64,000 nt of DNA, taken from positions 1 through 64,000 of the forward strand of contig JAVBTA010000007.1 in NCBI GenBank assembly GCA_031556375.1, read 5' to 3'. A program made the position numbers and the translations under genes. This document shows, piece after piece, positions 15,294 to 24,511 of this stretch. The notes beneath the pieces are model-generated. The model was not told the origin of the DNA. It ran no database searches and saw nothing but the letters and a program-made list of their open reading frames with translations. Every line of letters starts with the position of its first letter. The stretch's first letter is position 1. The DNA is from BNXB01 sp031556375 (GTDB taxonomy: Bacteria; Bacteroidota; Bacteroidia; Bacteroidales; Azobacteroidaceae).

Positions 15294-17186
15294 ATGAGAA
15301 AATGGCGTGTTGAGGACTCTGAGGAACTGTACAACATTCGTGGTTGGGGTTTAGATTATTTTTCAGTAAACGAAAGAGGGCATATTACGGTTACACCTAA
15401 AAAAGGTGGGGCTGCTGTGGATCTGAAGGACCTGATGGATGAGTTGGTGTTACGTGATGTTTCCGCCCCTTTGTTGGTGCGTTTTTCCGACATTCTGGAC
15501 AACCGTATTGAAAAAATATCGAATTGTTTTAAGACTGCTTCGGAGGAATATAAATACGATGCACAGAACTTTATCATTTATCCTATTAAAGTGAATCAGA
15601 TGCGTCAAGTAGTGGAAGAGATTGTAAGTCACGGCAAAAAGTTCAATATCGGTTTGGAAGCCGGTTCTAAGCCTGAATTACATGCGGTTTTAGCCATTAA
15701 TACAAGTAACGATTCATTGATTATTTGTAACGGATATAAAGACGAGGCATATATTCAACTTGCTCTGCTTGCACAAAAAATGGGAAAACGCATTTTCCTC
15801 GTAGTAGAAAAATTGAATGAGCTCAAATTAATTGCCGAATTATCAAAAAAACATAAAATTAAACCGAATCTGGGTATTAGGATTAAATTAGCCAGTGCAG
15901 GAAGCGGCAAATGGGAAGAATCAGGGGGGGATGTCAGTAAGTTTGGATTATCATCCAGTGAACTACTTGAAGCTCTGGACTTTCTTGAAAAAAACAAGAT
16001 GGAAGACAGCCTGAAATTAATCCATTTTCATATTGGCAGTCAGGTAACAAAGATACGTCGCATTAAAAATGCATTACGAGAAGCATCTCAGTTCTATGTT
16101 CAATTACGTAACATGGGATATAATGTTGAATTTGTCGACATTGGCGGTGGTTTAGGCGTGGATTATGACGGGACACGTTCTTCCGGAAGTGAAAGTAGTA
16201 TGAACTACTCTATCCAGGAGTACGTGAACGACTCCATTTCTACTTTAGTCGATGTATGTATCAAGAATGAAATCCCGCAACCTAACATCATTACTGAATC
16301 CGGTCGCTCCCTGACTGCTCATCATTCCGTACTCATTTTCGAGGTTCTGGAAACTGCAACTCTTCCGGAGTGGAACGAAGAAGAAGATTTACCGGAAAAT
16401 GCACACGAATTAGTTGTCGAACTATATAAACTCTGGGACGAAATGAATCAACCCCGTTTGATTGAAACCTGGCACGATGCTCAGCAAATCAGAGAGGAAG
16501 CTTTGGATTTATTTAGCCTCGGACATCTTGATCTGGTAACGAGAGCTCAGGTTGAACGTCTTTACTGGTCCATTGCCCGCGAAGTATACAAAATGGCAAA
16601 TGAAATGAAGCATGCGCCGGAAGAACTTAGGAAAATATCTAAAATGTTACCGGACAAATACTTCTGTAATTTCTCTCTATTCCAGTCTCTGCCGGATTCC
16701 TGGGCTATCGATCAAGTATTTCCAATTGTACCAATTTCTCGTCTGGACGAAAAACCGACCCATACAGCAACGCTACAAGATATAACTTGTGATTCCGATG
16801 GTAAGATCGATAATTTCATTAATATGAAGAATTATACGTATCATTTACCTGTACATACGATTAAGAATAAAGAAACATACTACATCGGAGTTTTTCTTGT
16901 TGGAGCATATCAGGAAATTCTCGGAGATCTTCACAATCTGTTCGGAGACACCAATGCTGTGCACATTTCTGTCAATAAAGACAGCTATGAAATAGAACAA
17001 GTCATTGATGGAGAAACAATTGCAGACGTATTAGACTATGTCCAGTACAATCCGAAAAAGCTAGTCCGTACAGTAGAATCCTGGGTTACATCTTCAATGA
17101 AAGAAGGAAAAATCTCTGTCGAAGAAGGACGGGAGTTCTTGTCTAATTATCGATCAGGGCTTTACGGATATACCTACTTGGAATAA
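15294..17186 (+). CDS. speA: Biosynthetic arginine decarboxylase
   Basis: The 630-residue PLP enzyme decarboxylates arginine to agmatine, the entry to polyamine synthesis. It follows the SpeA layout: a short N-terminal segment (WRVEDSEELYNIRGWGLDYF), an alanine-racemase-like barrel with the PLP lysine in IIYPIKVNQMRQVV, and a C-terminal beta domain. HFHIGSQ and FVDIGGGLGVDYDG are the phosphate-binding motifs. GRSLTAHHSV is the third conserved block. Length matches the bacterial biosynthetic form. It starts just after the ATTGAGA repeat cluster; no neighbour belongs to the polyamine pathway. Confidence 0.95.
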   Translation: MRKWRVEDSEELYNIRGWGLDYFSVNERGHITVTPKKGGAAVDLKDLMDELVLRDVSAPLLVRFSDILDNRIEKISNCFKTASEEYKYDAQNFIIYPIKVNQMRQVVEEIVSHGKKFNIGLEAGSKPELHAVLAINTSNDSLIICNGYKDEAYIQLALLAQKMGKRIFLVVEKLNELKLIAELSKKHKIKPNLGIRIKLASAGSGKWEESGGDVSKFGLSSSELLEALDFLEKNKMEDSLKLIHFHIGSQVTKIRRIKNALREASQFYVQLRNMGYNVEFVDIGGGLGVDYDGTRSSGSESSMNYSIQEYVNDSISTLVDVCIKNEIPQPNIITESGRSLTAHHSVLIFEVLETATLPEWNEEEDLPENAHELVVELYKLWDEMNQPRLIETWHDAQQIREEALDLFSLGHLDLVTRAQVERLYWSIAREVYKMANEMKHAPEELRKISKMLPDKYFCNFSLFQSLPDSWAIDQVFPIVPISRLDEKPTHTATLQDITCDSDGKIDNFINMKNYTYHLPVHTIKNKETYYIGVFLVGAYQEILGDLHNLFGDTNAVHISVNKDSYEIEQVIDGETIADVLDYVQYNPKKLVRTVESWVTSSMKEGKISVEEGREFLSNYRSGLYGYTYLE

Positions 17187-17187
17187 T

Positions 17188-17219
17188 CTTGTTTTTTCAA
17201 ATAATATTTCATACATTTG
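17188..17219 (+). promoter_or_regulatory. Promoter of the Rpn-family gene
   Basis: CTTG at 17188-17191 and TACATTTG at 17212-17219 are separated by 20 bases, fitting the Bacteroidota promoter pattern. It begins immediately after the speA stop. Confidence 0.65.
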
Positions 17220-17259
17220 CATTTTACAATTATCCTTAACCCATTTACTTATTTTAACT

Positions 17260-18216
17260 ATGGAAATTTTGGCACAGGAGAAATACCTGAATTTATTAAC
17301 AGATTATGCTTTTAAGCGTATTTTCGGATCTGAATCCTGCAAGGATTTACTTATTGATTTTCTCAACGAAATAATTGCCGATCAGGGACAAATTATCAAT
17401 CTGAGATATTTACCCAATGAACAATTAGGTTTACGGGAAAACGACAGAAAAGCGATATTTGACATTTATTGCCAGACTGATTGTAATAAACACTTTATTG
17501 TAGAATTACAGAAAGTCCGGCAAACTTATTTTAAAGAGCGCAGTATTTACTATTCGACTTTTCCGATACAATCCCAGGCATTGAAAGGAAAATGGAATTC
17601 CAGATTAAATCCGGTATATACGATTGCGGTATTAGACTTTATTTTATTTGAAGAAAAAGAAGAAAAAGATTATTTTTTTCACAGTGTATTATTGAAAAAT
17701 AATCAAACGAACAAAATATTTTATGATAAGTTAGTTTATAAATTCATTGAACTACCGAAATTTAATCGGACTATCGAGCAGTTGAATACAAATTTTGAAC
17801 GTTGGATCTATCTTTTAAAAAATCTTCCAACATTTGAAAATCGCCCTCCTGAATTACAGGGAAAAGTATTTGACAAATTATTTAGGTATGCTGAAATACA
17901 ACAATTAACACAAAAAGAAATGGAAGACTATAAAAAAAGTATCTTAGAATACGACGATATCCAAGACGCCTTAGAATATGCCAAAGAAAAGGCAGCCGAA
18001 GAAGGCTGGAAAGATGGCGTAAAGAGGGGGCTTGAAGAAGGACGAAAAGAGGGACGAAAAGAGGGACGCAAGGAAGGAATGACAAGCGGAATTGAAGAAG
18101 GGAAGAAAGAAGAAAAAAGAATCATTGCTAAAAAATGTCTTTCGAAAGGCATGACTCTCAATGACATTGTCGATCTGACCGGATTGACAGAACAAGAAAT
18201 CCAATCTTTAATTTAA
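17260..18216 (+). CDS. Rpn-family PD-(D/E)XK nuclease / putative transposase
   Basis: The 318-residue protein matches the recombination-promoting nuclease (Rpn) family, often labelled PD-(D/E)XK transposase. The N-terminus (LLTDYAFKRIFGSE) is typical, and FDIYCQTDCNKHFIVELQKV holds the likely D...ExQ catalytic strand. Residues about 225-290 form a charged helix with GRKEGRKEGRKEG repeats, characteristic of these proteins. Family members of E. coli promote RecA-independent recombination; some cleave DNA. No inverted repeats or second transposase gene flank it. It is noticeably AT-rich against speA, suggesting a mobile history. Confidence 0.85.
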   Translation: MEILAQEKYLNLLTDYAFKRIFGSESCKDLLIDFLNEIIADQGQIINLRYLPNEQLGLRENDRKAIFDIYCQTDCNKHFIVELQKVRQTYFKERSIYYSTFPIQSQALKGKWNSRLNPVYTIAVLDFILFEEKEEKDYFFHSVLLKNNQTNKIFYDKLVYKFIELPKFNRTIEQLNTNFERWIYLLKNLPTFENRPPELQGKVFDKLFRYAEIQQLTQKEMEDYKKSILEYDDIQDALEYAKEKAAEEGWKDGVKRGLEEGRKEGRKEGRKEGMTSGIEEGKKEEKRIIAKKCLSKGMTLNDIVDLTGLTEQEIQSLI

Positions 18217-18222
18217 ATTTCT

Positions 18223-18230
18223 TATTTTTG
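18223..18230 (+). promoter_or_regulatory. -7 box for exonuclease III gene
   Basis: TATTTTTG matches TAnnTTTG and lies 27 bases before the ATG at 18257. No clear TTTG is found 19-20 bases upstream. Confidence 0.45.
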
Positions 18231-18256
18231 TATCCGTTATTCTAATTTTTCACAAC

Positions 18257-19021
18257 ATGAAAATTATTTCATACAACCTGAACGGTATTCGATCTGCAAG
18301 TAGCAAAGGCCTTATGGGCTGGTTGGCTACAGAAAATCCTGATGTGTTTTGTGTACAGGAAACAAAAGCTCAGCCTGATCAAGTAGATTTGTTAGCCTTT
18401 AACGAACAGGGATTTCAATCCTGTTTGATCAACTCCGCTCATAAAAAAGGTTATAGCGGCGTCGCTCTTTTTAGTAAAAAAATTCCGGATCATTATACTA
18501 TTGGCATCGGAAATACGTTTTTTGATGCAGAGGGACGAGTTATTCGGGCAGATTTTGGAGACATCACAGTTATATGTGTATATATTCCTTCCGGAACTTC
18601 CGGCGATGAACGTCAGGCGTTAAAAATGGAGTTTCTTGTTTTATTTACAAATTATTTACAGGAACTGAGAAAAGAACGTCCGAACCTGGTAATTTGTGGA
18701 GACTATAATATCTGCCACAAACCTATCGACATCAATCATCCGGAGCGCCATACCAAAATGTCAGGTTTCCTGCCTGAAGAACGAGAATGGTTCGATCAAT
18801 TCATCGATTTGGGATATGTTGACAGTTTCCGTGAATTCAACAAAGAAGCAAATCAATATAGTTGGTGGAGTTTCCGTGCAGGCTCCAGGGACAAGAACTT
18901 AGGATGGCGAATTGATTATCACATTGTTACGGAACCACTGAGATCAAGATTAAAATCAGCCTGCATCAAACCGGAAGTAAAGCATTCGGACCATTGTCCC
19001 GTTTGCCTGGAAGTTGAGTAA
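18257..19021 (+). CDS. xth: Exodeoxyribonuclease III / AP endonuclease
   Basis: A 254-residue enzyme of the EEP fold that nicks DNA at abasic sites and degrades 3' ends in base-excision repair. Motifs are complete: SYNLNGIRSA at the start (metal-binding Asn), QETKAQ (metal-binding Glu), GDYNICHKPIDI (Asp and Asn of the active site), and KHSDHCPV at the end (Asp-His pair). RAGSRDKNLGWRIDYH is the substrate-contact loop. Two bases separate it from the histidine kinase gene. Confidence 0.96.
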   Translation: MKIISYNLNGIRSASSKGLMGWLATENPDVFCVQETKAQPDQVDLLAFNEQGFQSCLINSAHKKGYSGVALFSKKIPDHYTIGIGNTFFDAEGRVIRADFGDITVICVYIPSGTSGDERQALKMEFLVLFTNYLQELRKERPNLVICGDYNICHKPIDINHPERHTKMSGFLPEEREWFDQFIDLGYVDSFREFNKEANQYSWWSFRAGSRDKNLGWRIDYHIVTEPLRSRLKSACIKPEVKHSDHCPVCLEVE

Positions 19022-19023
19022 TT

Positions 19024-20214
19024 ATGCAGAATTCGTACGAATCGAAACAAAAATTCAAGTATTTTTTCTTTGTTACCGCTATTCTGATAGCGATAGCCTC
19101 GATATTAGTCACCAATAGTCTGGTAAAGAAACTAGCTCAGGAAGAACATAAAAAAGTCGAAACATGGGCTGAAGCGGTCAAGTTATTCGCAAAACAAACT
19201 CTGGACACAGAATTACAAACAAATGTTGATAAAAACGCTTTCAACGAATACGATAGTTTTGTCTTGCACATTCTTAGTGATAATACAACAATACCTCTTC
19301 TAAAGATTGATGATGATGGAAATATGGAATCTATGAATATAGACTCTGCAAAGCTAAAAGATCCGGAATCCATCAATAAACTGATCAAAAAATTCAAAGA
19401 AAAAAATGCCCCTATTATTATTGATCTGGGAGAAAAAGGAGGAAAACAATACGTGTATTATGACGAATCTACTGTACTAAAACAACTGAAAGTTTTTCCT
19501 TATGTACAATTGAGTGTCGTAGCTATCTTTGTAATTGTGTCGTTTTTGGCCCTCAGCAGCTCAAAAAAGGCAGAACAAAACAAAGTTTGGGTCGGATTAT
19601 CCAAAGAAACGGCACACCAACTAGGAACCCCAATCTCATCTTTAATGGCCTGGGTCGAATATCTGAAGACTAAAAATCCGGACATTCAATTCCTCAACGA
19701 GATGGACAAGGATGTACACCGGCTAAAAGTGATTGCGGAACGTTTTTCCAAGATCGGTTCAAATCCGGATCCGATACCAATGGACCTGGACGCGGCATTG
19801 AAGCAAATCATTGACTACATGGGAAAACGAATTTCGGCTAAAGTTGTAATCAATTATCACCCCAGTGCCGAACCGACTTTTGTTATGATGAATGACTCCC
19901 TGTTTGGTTGGGTCATCGAAAACCTGATAAAAAACGCTGTCGATGCAATGGATGGAAAGGGTAAAATCGACATTGTAGTAACAGATTCCGGAAAAAAAGT
20001 AAAAATTGATGTTTCCGATACAGGAAAAGGTATTCCAAAATCCAAGCAGGAAGCTATTTTTCATCCTGGGTATACGACTAAAACCAGAGGCTGGGGATTG
20101 GGTTTATCTCTTGTCAAACGAATTATTGAATCTTATCAGAAAGGTAAAATATATGTTTCCAATTCCGAAATAAACAAAGGAACCACTTTCCGCATTGAAC
20201 TATCGAAAGCATAA
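19024..20214 (+). CDS. Membrane sensor histidine kinase, orphan
   Basis: The 396-residue protein has transmembrane segments near residues 13-34 and 158-176 flanking a periplasmic region of about 120 residues. The H-box is SKETAHQLGTPISSL with His198 the likely phosphorylation site. ATP-binding motifs follow: VIENLIKNAVDAM (N), DTGKGIP (G1) and GWGLGLSLVKRII (G2). No HAMP or PAS domain is evident. No response-regulator gene is nearby, so its partner must be elsewhere. It is two bases after the exonuclease III gene and ends 89 bases before the DUF177 gene. Confidence 0.9.
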   Translation: MQNSYESKQKFKYFFFVTAILIAIASILVTNSLVKKLAQEEHKKVETWAEAVKLFAKQTLDTELQTNVDKNAFNEYDSFVLHILSDNTTIPLLKIDDDGNMESMNIDSAKLKDPESINKLIKKFKEKNAPIIIDLGEKGGKQYVYYDESTVLKQLKVFPYVQLSVVAIFVIVSFLALSSSKKAEQNKVWVGLSKETAHQLGTPISSLMAWVEYLKTKNPDIQFLNEMDKDVHRLKVIAERFSKIGSNPDPIPMDLDAALKQIIDYMGKRISAKVVINYHPSAEPTFVMMNDSLFGWVIENLIKNAVDAMDGKGKIDIVVTDSGKKVKIDVSDTGKGIPKSKQEAIFHPGYTTKTRGWGLGLSLVKRIIESYQKGKIYVSNSEINKGTTFRIELSKA

Positions 20215-20245
20215 ACAGTCCTATTCTAAAATTATTCCATATAAA

Positions 20246-20277
20246 TTTCATTATTCCATTATTTTTACATACCTTTG
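20246..20277 (+). promoter_or_regulatory. Promoter of the DUF177-rpmF-fabH block
   Basis: TTTC at 20246-20249 and TACCTTTG at 20270-20277 are 20 bases apart. The -7 box is a full match; -33 differs at one base. The gene start (GTG) is 27 bases downstream. Confidence 0.65.
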
Positions 20278-20303
20278 CGGAGTTTTTATAAAAAGTTTGT
20301 TCT

Positions 20304-20900
20304 GTGGGAAAGTTTGATCCGTATAAAGTAGACTTAAAAAGTATGACCAAAGATGTTCAGGAATATGAATATCTGTTGGAAAATAAGTTTTTTGGAGATA
20401 TTGGCGGTGACGACATTCAAAAAGGTAAAGTGAGACTCAAGCTGACTGTTAAAAAGTCTGCCGGCATTTATGAATTGAGCTTTGCAATAGAAGGAACAAT
20501 CATCATTCCTTGCGACAGATGTTTGGATGACATGGAATTTCCAGTGACTTCAAATAACCGTCTGATCGTTAAATTAGGAAAAGATTATTCTGAAGAAAGT
20601 GATGAAATTGTTGTCATCCCTGAATCTGAAGGAATTATCAATCTGGCATGGTTTATTTATGAATTTATTGTCTTGACGATTCCAATCAAGCATGTACATG
20701 CTCCTGGAAAATGCAATAAATCCATGACTTCAACGTTGAAGAAACATGCTCCTAAAGGAATGGAAGATGAGTTTGGAGGCGAAGGTGATGCCGGTGATAT
20801 TATTATTACCGACAATGATACCGACGAAAGCGACGATGATGCTATCGATCCTCGCTGGGATGCGCTAAAAAACTTCAAAGAAGAAAATGATAATAATTAA
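20304..20900 (+). CDS. DUF177 (YceD) family protein
   Basis: A 198-residue protein of the YceD/DUF177 family, which sits before rpmF in most bacteria and has been linked to large-subunit rRNA maturation in some. It begins at a GTG codon (VGKFDPYKVDLKSM); the position just after the promoter supports this start. PCDRCLDDMEFPV carries the family CxxC. The C-terminus is very acidic (about residues 152-198) and ends with LKNFKEENDNN. rpmF follows 11 bases downstream. Confidence 0.88.
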   Translation: MGKFDPYKVDLKSMTKDVQEYEYLLENKFFGDIGGDDIQKGKVRLKLTVKKSAGIYELSFAIEGTIIIPCDRCLDDMEFPVTSNNRLIVKLGKDYSEESDEIVVIPESEGIINLAWFIYEFIVLTIPIKHVHAPGKCNKSMTSTLKKHAPKGMEDEFGGEGDAGDIIITDNDTDESDDDAIDPRWDALKNFKEENDNN

Positions 20901-20911
20901 ATAATAAACAA

Positions 20912-21097
20912 ATGGCACATCCTAAACGAAGAACCGGACAAGCAAGAAAAGGAAAAAGAAGAACGCATGACAAAGCATTAATGCCTACAATGGCTGTATG
21001 TCCTAATTGCGGAGCGTGGCATATTTACCACACAGTATGTGGGGAATGTGGCTACTACAGAGGGAAATTAGCAATCGAAAAGGCTGCTGCGGTTTAA
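20912..21097 (+). CDS. rpmF: 50S ribosomal protein bL32
   Basis: The 61-residue protein begins MAHPKRRTGQARKGKRRTHD and carries a zinc ribbon (CPNCG ... CGECG), as expected for zinc-binding bL32. The order DUF177-rpmF-fabH is widely conserved. A hairpin with a T-run follows at 21138-21170, before fabH. Confidence 0.97.
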   Translation: MAHPKRRTGQARKGKRRTHDKALMPTMAVCPNCGAWHIYHTVCGECGYYRGKLAIEKAAAV

Positions 21098-21137
21098 AAA
21101 ATTGAGTTTGCGCTTTGGGCGCCCTCACAGAAAAATA

Positions 21138-21170
21138 GCCCTAAAAACAAGATTTTAGGGCATTTTTTTT
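21138..21170 (+). terminator. Terminator or attenuator between rpmF and fabH
   Basis: GCCCTAAAA (21138-21146) pairs perfectly with TTTTAGGGC (21153-21161) and is followed by eight T. It looks like an intrinsic terminator, but fabH starts only 20 bases later and no promoter with a -7 box was found between. It may end most transcripts while letting some read into fabH-era-der. Confidence 0.8.
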
Positions 21171-21190
21171 AGAATTTTAAAAAAACAGAT

Positions 21191-22192
21191 ATGGGAAAAA
21201 TTCATGCTGTAATTACCGGCATTTCGGGATACGTTCCGAATTACGTGATGACCAACGAAGAAATCTCACGGATGGTGGATACTACTGATGAGTGGATCAT
21301 GACACGCATCGGAATTAAAGAAAGACGGATTCTCAAAAAAGAAGAAGGAAGCGGAGTTGGCCATATGGCCGCTAAAGCTGTTGAAGATTTAATTCAGAAA
21401 ACAAATCTTGATCCTAAAGAGGTAGAAGCCGTTGTTTTTGCCACATCAACTCCTGACTATATCATGCCTAATGCTGCTGCTTTAACCGCATACAGAACAG
21501 GTATGACCAATGCATTTTGCTTTGACCTGAGTGCTGCTTGTAGCGGTTTTATTTATGCCCTGGAGGTTGCAAATGCATATATTGTTTCAGGAAAATACAA
21601 GAAAGTCGTAGTACTGGCAGGCGATGTATTGTCTGTTATTACCAACTATACCGACCGTAACACATGTCCTATCTTTGGAGACGGATGTGGTGCGGCCTTG
21701 CTTGAAGCTACAGAAGAAGAAATCGGAATTATGGACTCTATCATGCGGACAGATGGAAACAGTCTGACTCATCTGAATATGATTGGTGGAGGCTCAGTTA
21801 ATCCGGCATCGTTCGAAACCGTAGAAAAAAATCAGCATACTATCTGGCAAGATGGTAAAGTGGTGTTTAAACATGCTGTTTCAAGCATGTCTGATACCTG
21901 CGTTGAATTAATGGAACGCAATAATCTGACTAAAGATGATATCAAATGGGTAGTTCCCCATCAGGCTAATCTTCGCATTATTGATGCTGTAGCCAACCGG
22001 ATGGGAGTATCTTCAGATAAAGTAATGATCAATATTGAAAAATATGGCAATACCAGCGCTGGAACAATTCCATTATGTTTATGGGACTGGGAACCACGCT
22101 TACACAAAGGCGATAATATCATTTTAACAGCTTTTGGTGCAGGATTCACCTGGGGTGCTACTTACTTGAAATGGGGCTATAACCCTAAATAA
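21191..22192 (+). CDS. fabH: 3-oxoacyl-ACP synthase III
   Basis: The 333-residue ketosynthase starts fatty-acid synthesis by condensing acyl-CoA with malonyl-ACP. The triad is present: Cys117 in DLSAACSGF, the His in PHQANLRIID, and the Asn in YGNTSAGTIP. GFTWGATYLKWG at the C-terminus is typical. It follows rpmF across the terminator-like hairpin and is two bases before era. Confidence 0.96.
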   Translation: MGKIHAVITGISGYVPNYVMTNEEISRMVDTTDEWIMTRIGIKERRILKKEEGSGVGHMAAKAVEDLIQKTNLDPKEVEAVVFATSTPDYIMPNAAALTAYRTGMTNAFCFDLSAACSGFIYALEVANAYIVSGKYKKVVVLAGDVLSVITNYTDRNTCPIFGDGCGAALLEATEEEIGIMDSIMRTDGNSLTHLNMIGGGSVNPASFETVEKNQHTIWQDGKVVFKHAVSSMSDTCVELMERNNLTKDDIKWVVPHQANLRIIDAVANRMGVSSDKVMINIEKYGNTSAGTIPLCLWDWEPRLHKGDNIILTAFGAGFTWGATYLKWGYNPK

Positions 22193-22194
22193 CG

Positions 22195-23076
22195 GTGCAT
22201 AAATCAGGATTTGTAAATATCGTAGGAAATCCAAATGTCGGAAAATCAACTCTGATGAACCGGCTTGTAGGAGAACGCATTTCTATCATTACCTCCAAAG
22301 CCCAGACAACCAGGCATAGGATTATGGGAATTGTGAATACTGATGATATGCAAATCGTTTATTCTGATACCCCCGGAGTACTGAGGCCTAATTACAAATT
22401 ACAAGAGAACATGTTGCAGTTTTCCGAATCCGCATTGGACGACGCCGATATACTACTGTACGTAACTGATATGGTAGAAAAGATCGACAAAAACGACTTT
22501 TTTCTACAGAAAGTACAAAAGACAACCTCCCCTATCCTACTGATAATCAACAAAATTGACTTATCCGATCAAAAAGGATTAGAGGCTAAATCAGATGAAT
22601 GGCAACGGCTGCTTCCCAATGCTGAAATCATTCCGATTTCTGCGACTAACAATTTCAATATCAACTATATACAAAAAAGAATCACAGAATTACTTCCTGA
22701 ATCTCCTCCATATTTTGAAAAAGATGCCTTGACTGACCGTCCTGCACGTTTTTTCGTTACGGAAATTATACGGGAAAAAGTTCTATTATACTACCAGAAA
22801 GAAGTTCCATACTCTGTAGAAGTAGCTGTCGAGCTATTCAAAGAGGAGAAAGACCTGATCCATATCAAAGCCTTAATTATAGTGGAACGCGACTCCCAGA
22901 AAGGAATTATCATTGGCGACAAAGGAATGGCAATCAAGAAATTAGGATCAATGGCTCGCAAAGACATTGAACGCTTTTTCGACAAAAAAGTCTTTCTTGA
23001 AATATTCGTCAAAGTAGAAAAAGACTGGAGGAGCAGAGACAATATACTGAGGAACTTCGGATATAAACTAGAATAA
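22195..23076 (+). CDS. era: GTPase Era
   Basis: The 293-residue GTPase helps mature the 30S subunit by binding the 3' end of 16S rRNA. It starts with GTG, two bases after the fabH stop; no ATG fits, and GFVNIVGNPNVGKSTL places the G1 motif at 11-18 as expected. SDTPGV (G3) and INKID (G4) follow, with the C-terminal KH domain including IIGDKGMAIKKLG. Bacteroidota have a sequestered anti-Shine-Dalgarno sequence, so Era's target end of 16S rRNA is of added interest. der begins one base after its stop. Confidence 0.96.
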   Translation: MHKSGFVNIVGNPNVGKSTLMNRLVGERISIITSKAQTTRHRIMGIVNTDDMQIVYSDTPGVLRPNYKLQENMLQFSESALDDADILLYVTDMVEKIDKNDFFLQKVQKTTSPILLIINKIDLSDQKGLEAKSDEWQRLLPNAEIIPISATNNFNINYIQKRITELLPESPPYFEKDALTDRPARFFVTEIIREKVLLYYQKEVPYSVEVAVELFKEEKDLIHIKALIIVERDSQKGIIIGDKGMAIKKLGSMARKDIERFFDKKVFLEIFVKVEKDWRSRDNILRNFGYKLE

Positions 23077-23077
23077 A

Positions 23078-24391
23078 ATGAGCAATTTAGTAGCAATCGT
23101 AGGCCGCCCGAATGTGGGCAAATCAACTTTATTCAACAGGTTGATACAATCACGTCAGGCAATCGTAAATGAAGAAGCCGGTACTACCCGTGACCGTCAA
23201 TATGGTAAAGCCGAATGGTTGGGACAAGAATTTTCAGTTGTAGATACCGGTGGATGGGTCATCAACTCTGAAGATATTTTTGAAGAAGAGATCAATAAAC
23301 AAGTACAGATAGCAATTGAAGAGGCTGATGTGATCCTGTTTTTAGTCGATGTAGTAAACGGAATTACTGATTTGGATGATGAGGTAGCTCAATTATTGCG
23401 TCGCTCTAAGAAACCGGTACTTTTAGTTGCAAACAAAGCGGATAATTTCGATTTATATCATCAGACTGCAGAGTTCTATAAATTTGGTCTGGGAGATCCA
23501 TATGCCGTTTCTGCAATAAATGGTTCCGGAACCGGAGAGTTATTAGACGCTGTCGTATCTAACTTTAAGAAGAAAGAAGAAGATATCCCCGAAGAAGAAT
23601 TACCTCGCATTGCTATTGTCGGACGTCCAAATGCTGGAAAATCATCTTTGACAAACGCATTTATAGGAGAAGATCGTACAATTGTTACCGATATTGCCGG
23701 TACAACACGTGATTCTATCTACACAAAATATAATAAATTCGGGTTAAATTTCTACCTGATCGATACAGCCGGTATCCGGAAAAAAGGAAAAGTAAACGAA
23801 GATCTGGAATATTATTCTGTCATCCGGGCCATCCGTTCAATTGAAAACTCAGATGTTTGTATTTTGATGGTCGACGCCACCAGAGGTATTGAGGCTCAGG
23901 ATATGAATATATTTTCTTTGATTCAAAAGAATAAGAAAGGCATTGTAATTGTTATCAATAAATGGGACTTGGTAGAAGATAAGAGCCAGAAAGCTATTAA
24001 AACATTTGAAGAGGCCATAAAAGAAAGAATTGCTCCATTCGTAGACGTTCCGATTATTTTCTCTTCAGCAACAACCAAACAACGTATTTTGAAGATATTG
24101 GAAGTTGCAAAAGATGTGTATGATGTACGGAAAACAAAGATTTCCACTCATAAACTGAACGAAGTTATGTTGCCGATTATTGAGAATACTCCTCCCCCAA
24201 CCAATAAAGGAAAGGTGGTTAAAATCAAGTATATCACCCAATTACCCAAAACAGCTGTTCCTAGCTTCGTCTTTTTCTGTAATCTCCCTCAATGGGTAAA
24301 AGAACCATATAAGCGATTCCTGGAAAATCAGATACGAAAACACTGGAATATGAAAGGAACTCCCATTAATATATTCATGAGAGAAAAATAA
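23078..24391 (+). CDS. der: GTPase Der (EngA)
   Basis: The 437-residue protein has two GTPase domains in tandem: GRPNVGKS at 9-16 and GRPNAGKS at 182-189, each with its own G3 (VDTGG, IDTAG) and G4 (NKAD, NKWD). A C-terminal KH-like domain ends in KHWNMKGTPINIFMREK. It is essential for 50S assembly in bacteria studied. It closes the DUF177-rpmF-fabH-era-der run and is followed by a terminator. Confidence 0.97.
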   Translation: MSNLVAIVGRPNVGKSTLFNRLIQSRQAIVNEEAGTTRDRQYGKAEWLGQEFSVVDTGGWVINSEDIFEEEINKQVQIAIEEADVILFLVDVVNGITDLDDEVAQLLRRSKKPVLLVANKADNFDLYHQTAEFYKFGLGDPYAVSAINGSGTGELLDAVVSNFKKKEEDIPEEELPRIAIVGRPNAGKSSLTNAFIGEDRTIVTDIAGTTRDSIYTKYNKFGLNFYLIDTAGIRKKGKVNEDLEYYSVIRAIRSIENSDVCILMVDATRGIEAQDMNIFSLIQKNKKGIVIVINKWDLVEDKSQKAIKTFEEAIKERIAPFVDVPIIFSSATTKQRILKILEVAKDVYDVRKTKISTHKLNEVMLPIIENTPPPTNKGKVVKIKYITQLPKTAVPSFVFFCNLPQWVKEPYKRFLENQIRKHWNMKGTPINIFMREK

Positions 24392-24393
24392 AG

Positions 24394-24427
24394 ATAAGCC
24401 TGATTTTCACAAGTCAGGCTTATTTTC
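24394..24427. terminator. Terminator after der
   Basis: ATAAGCCTGA (24394-24403) pairs perfectly with TCAGGCTTAT (24414-24423), followed by TTTTC. The A/T-rich flank on the other side (AAAAATAAAG) lets it serve the convergent btu operon as well. Confidence 0.85.
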
Positions 24428-24511
24428 AAGTAAAGGCAATCCCAATCCCTTTACTTTCTACACCAAATAAATTTTCAACCTCTTTCCGTCAGCTAAAGCC
24501 GACAGCAATGG

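Noticed and set aside
17260..18216. Complete insertion sequence around the Rpn-family gene
   Set aside because: No terminal inverted repeats or target duplications were seen at the gene borders; the transposase label is a family name only.
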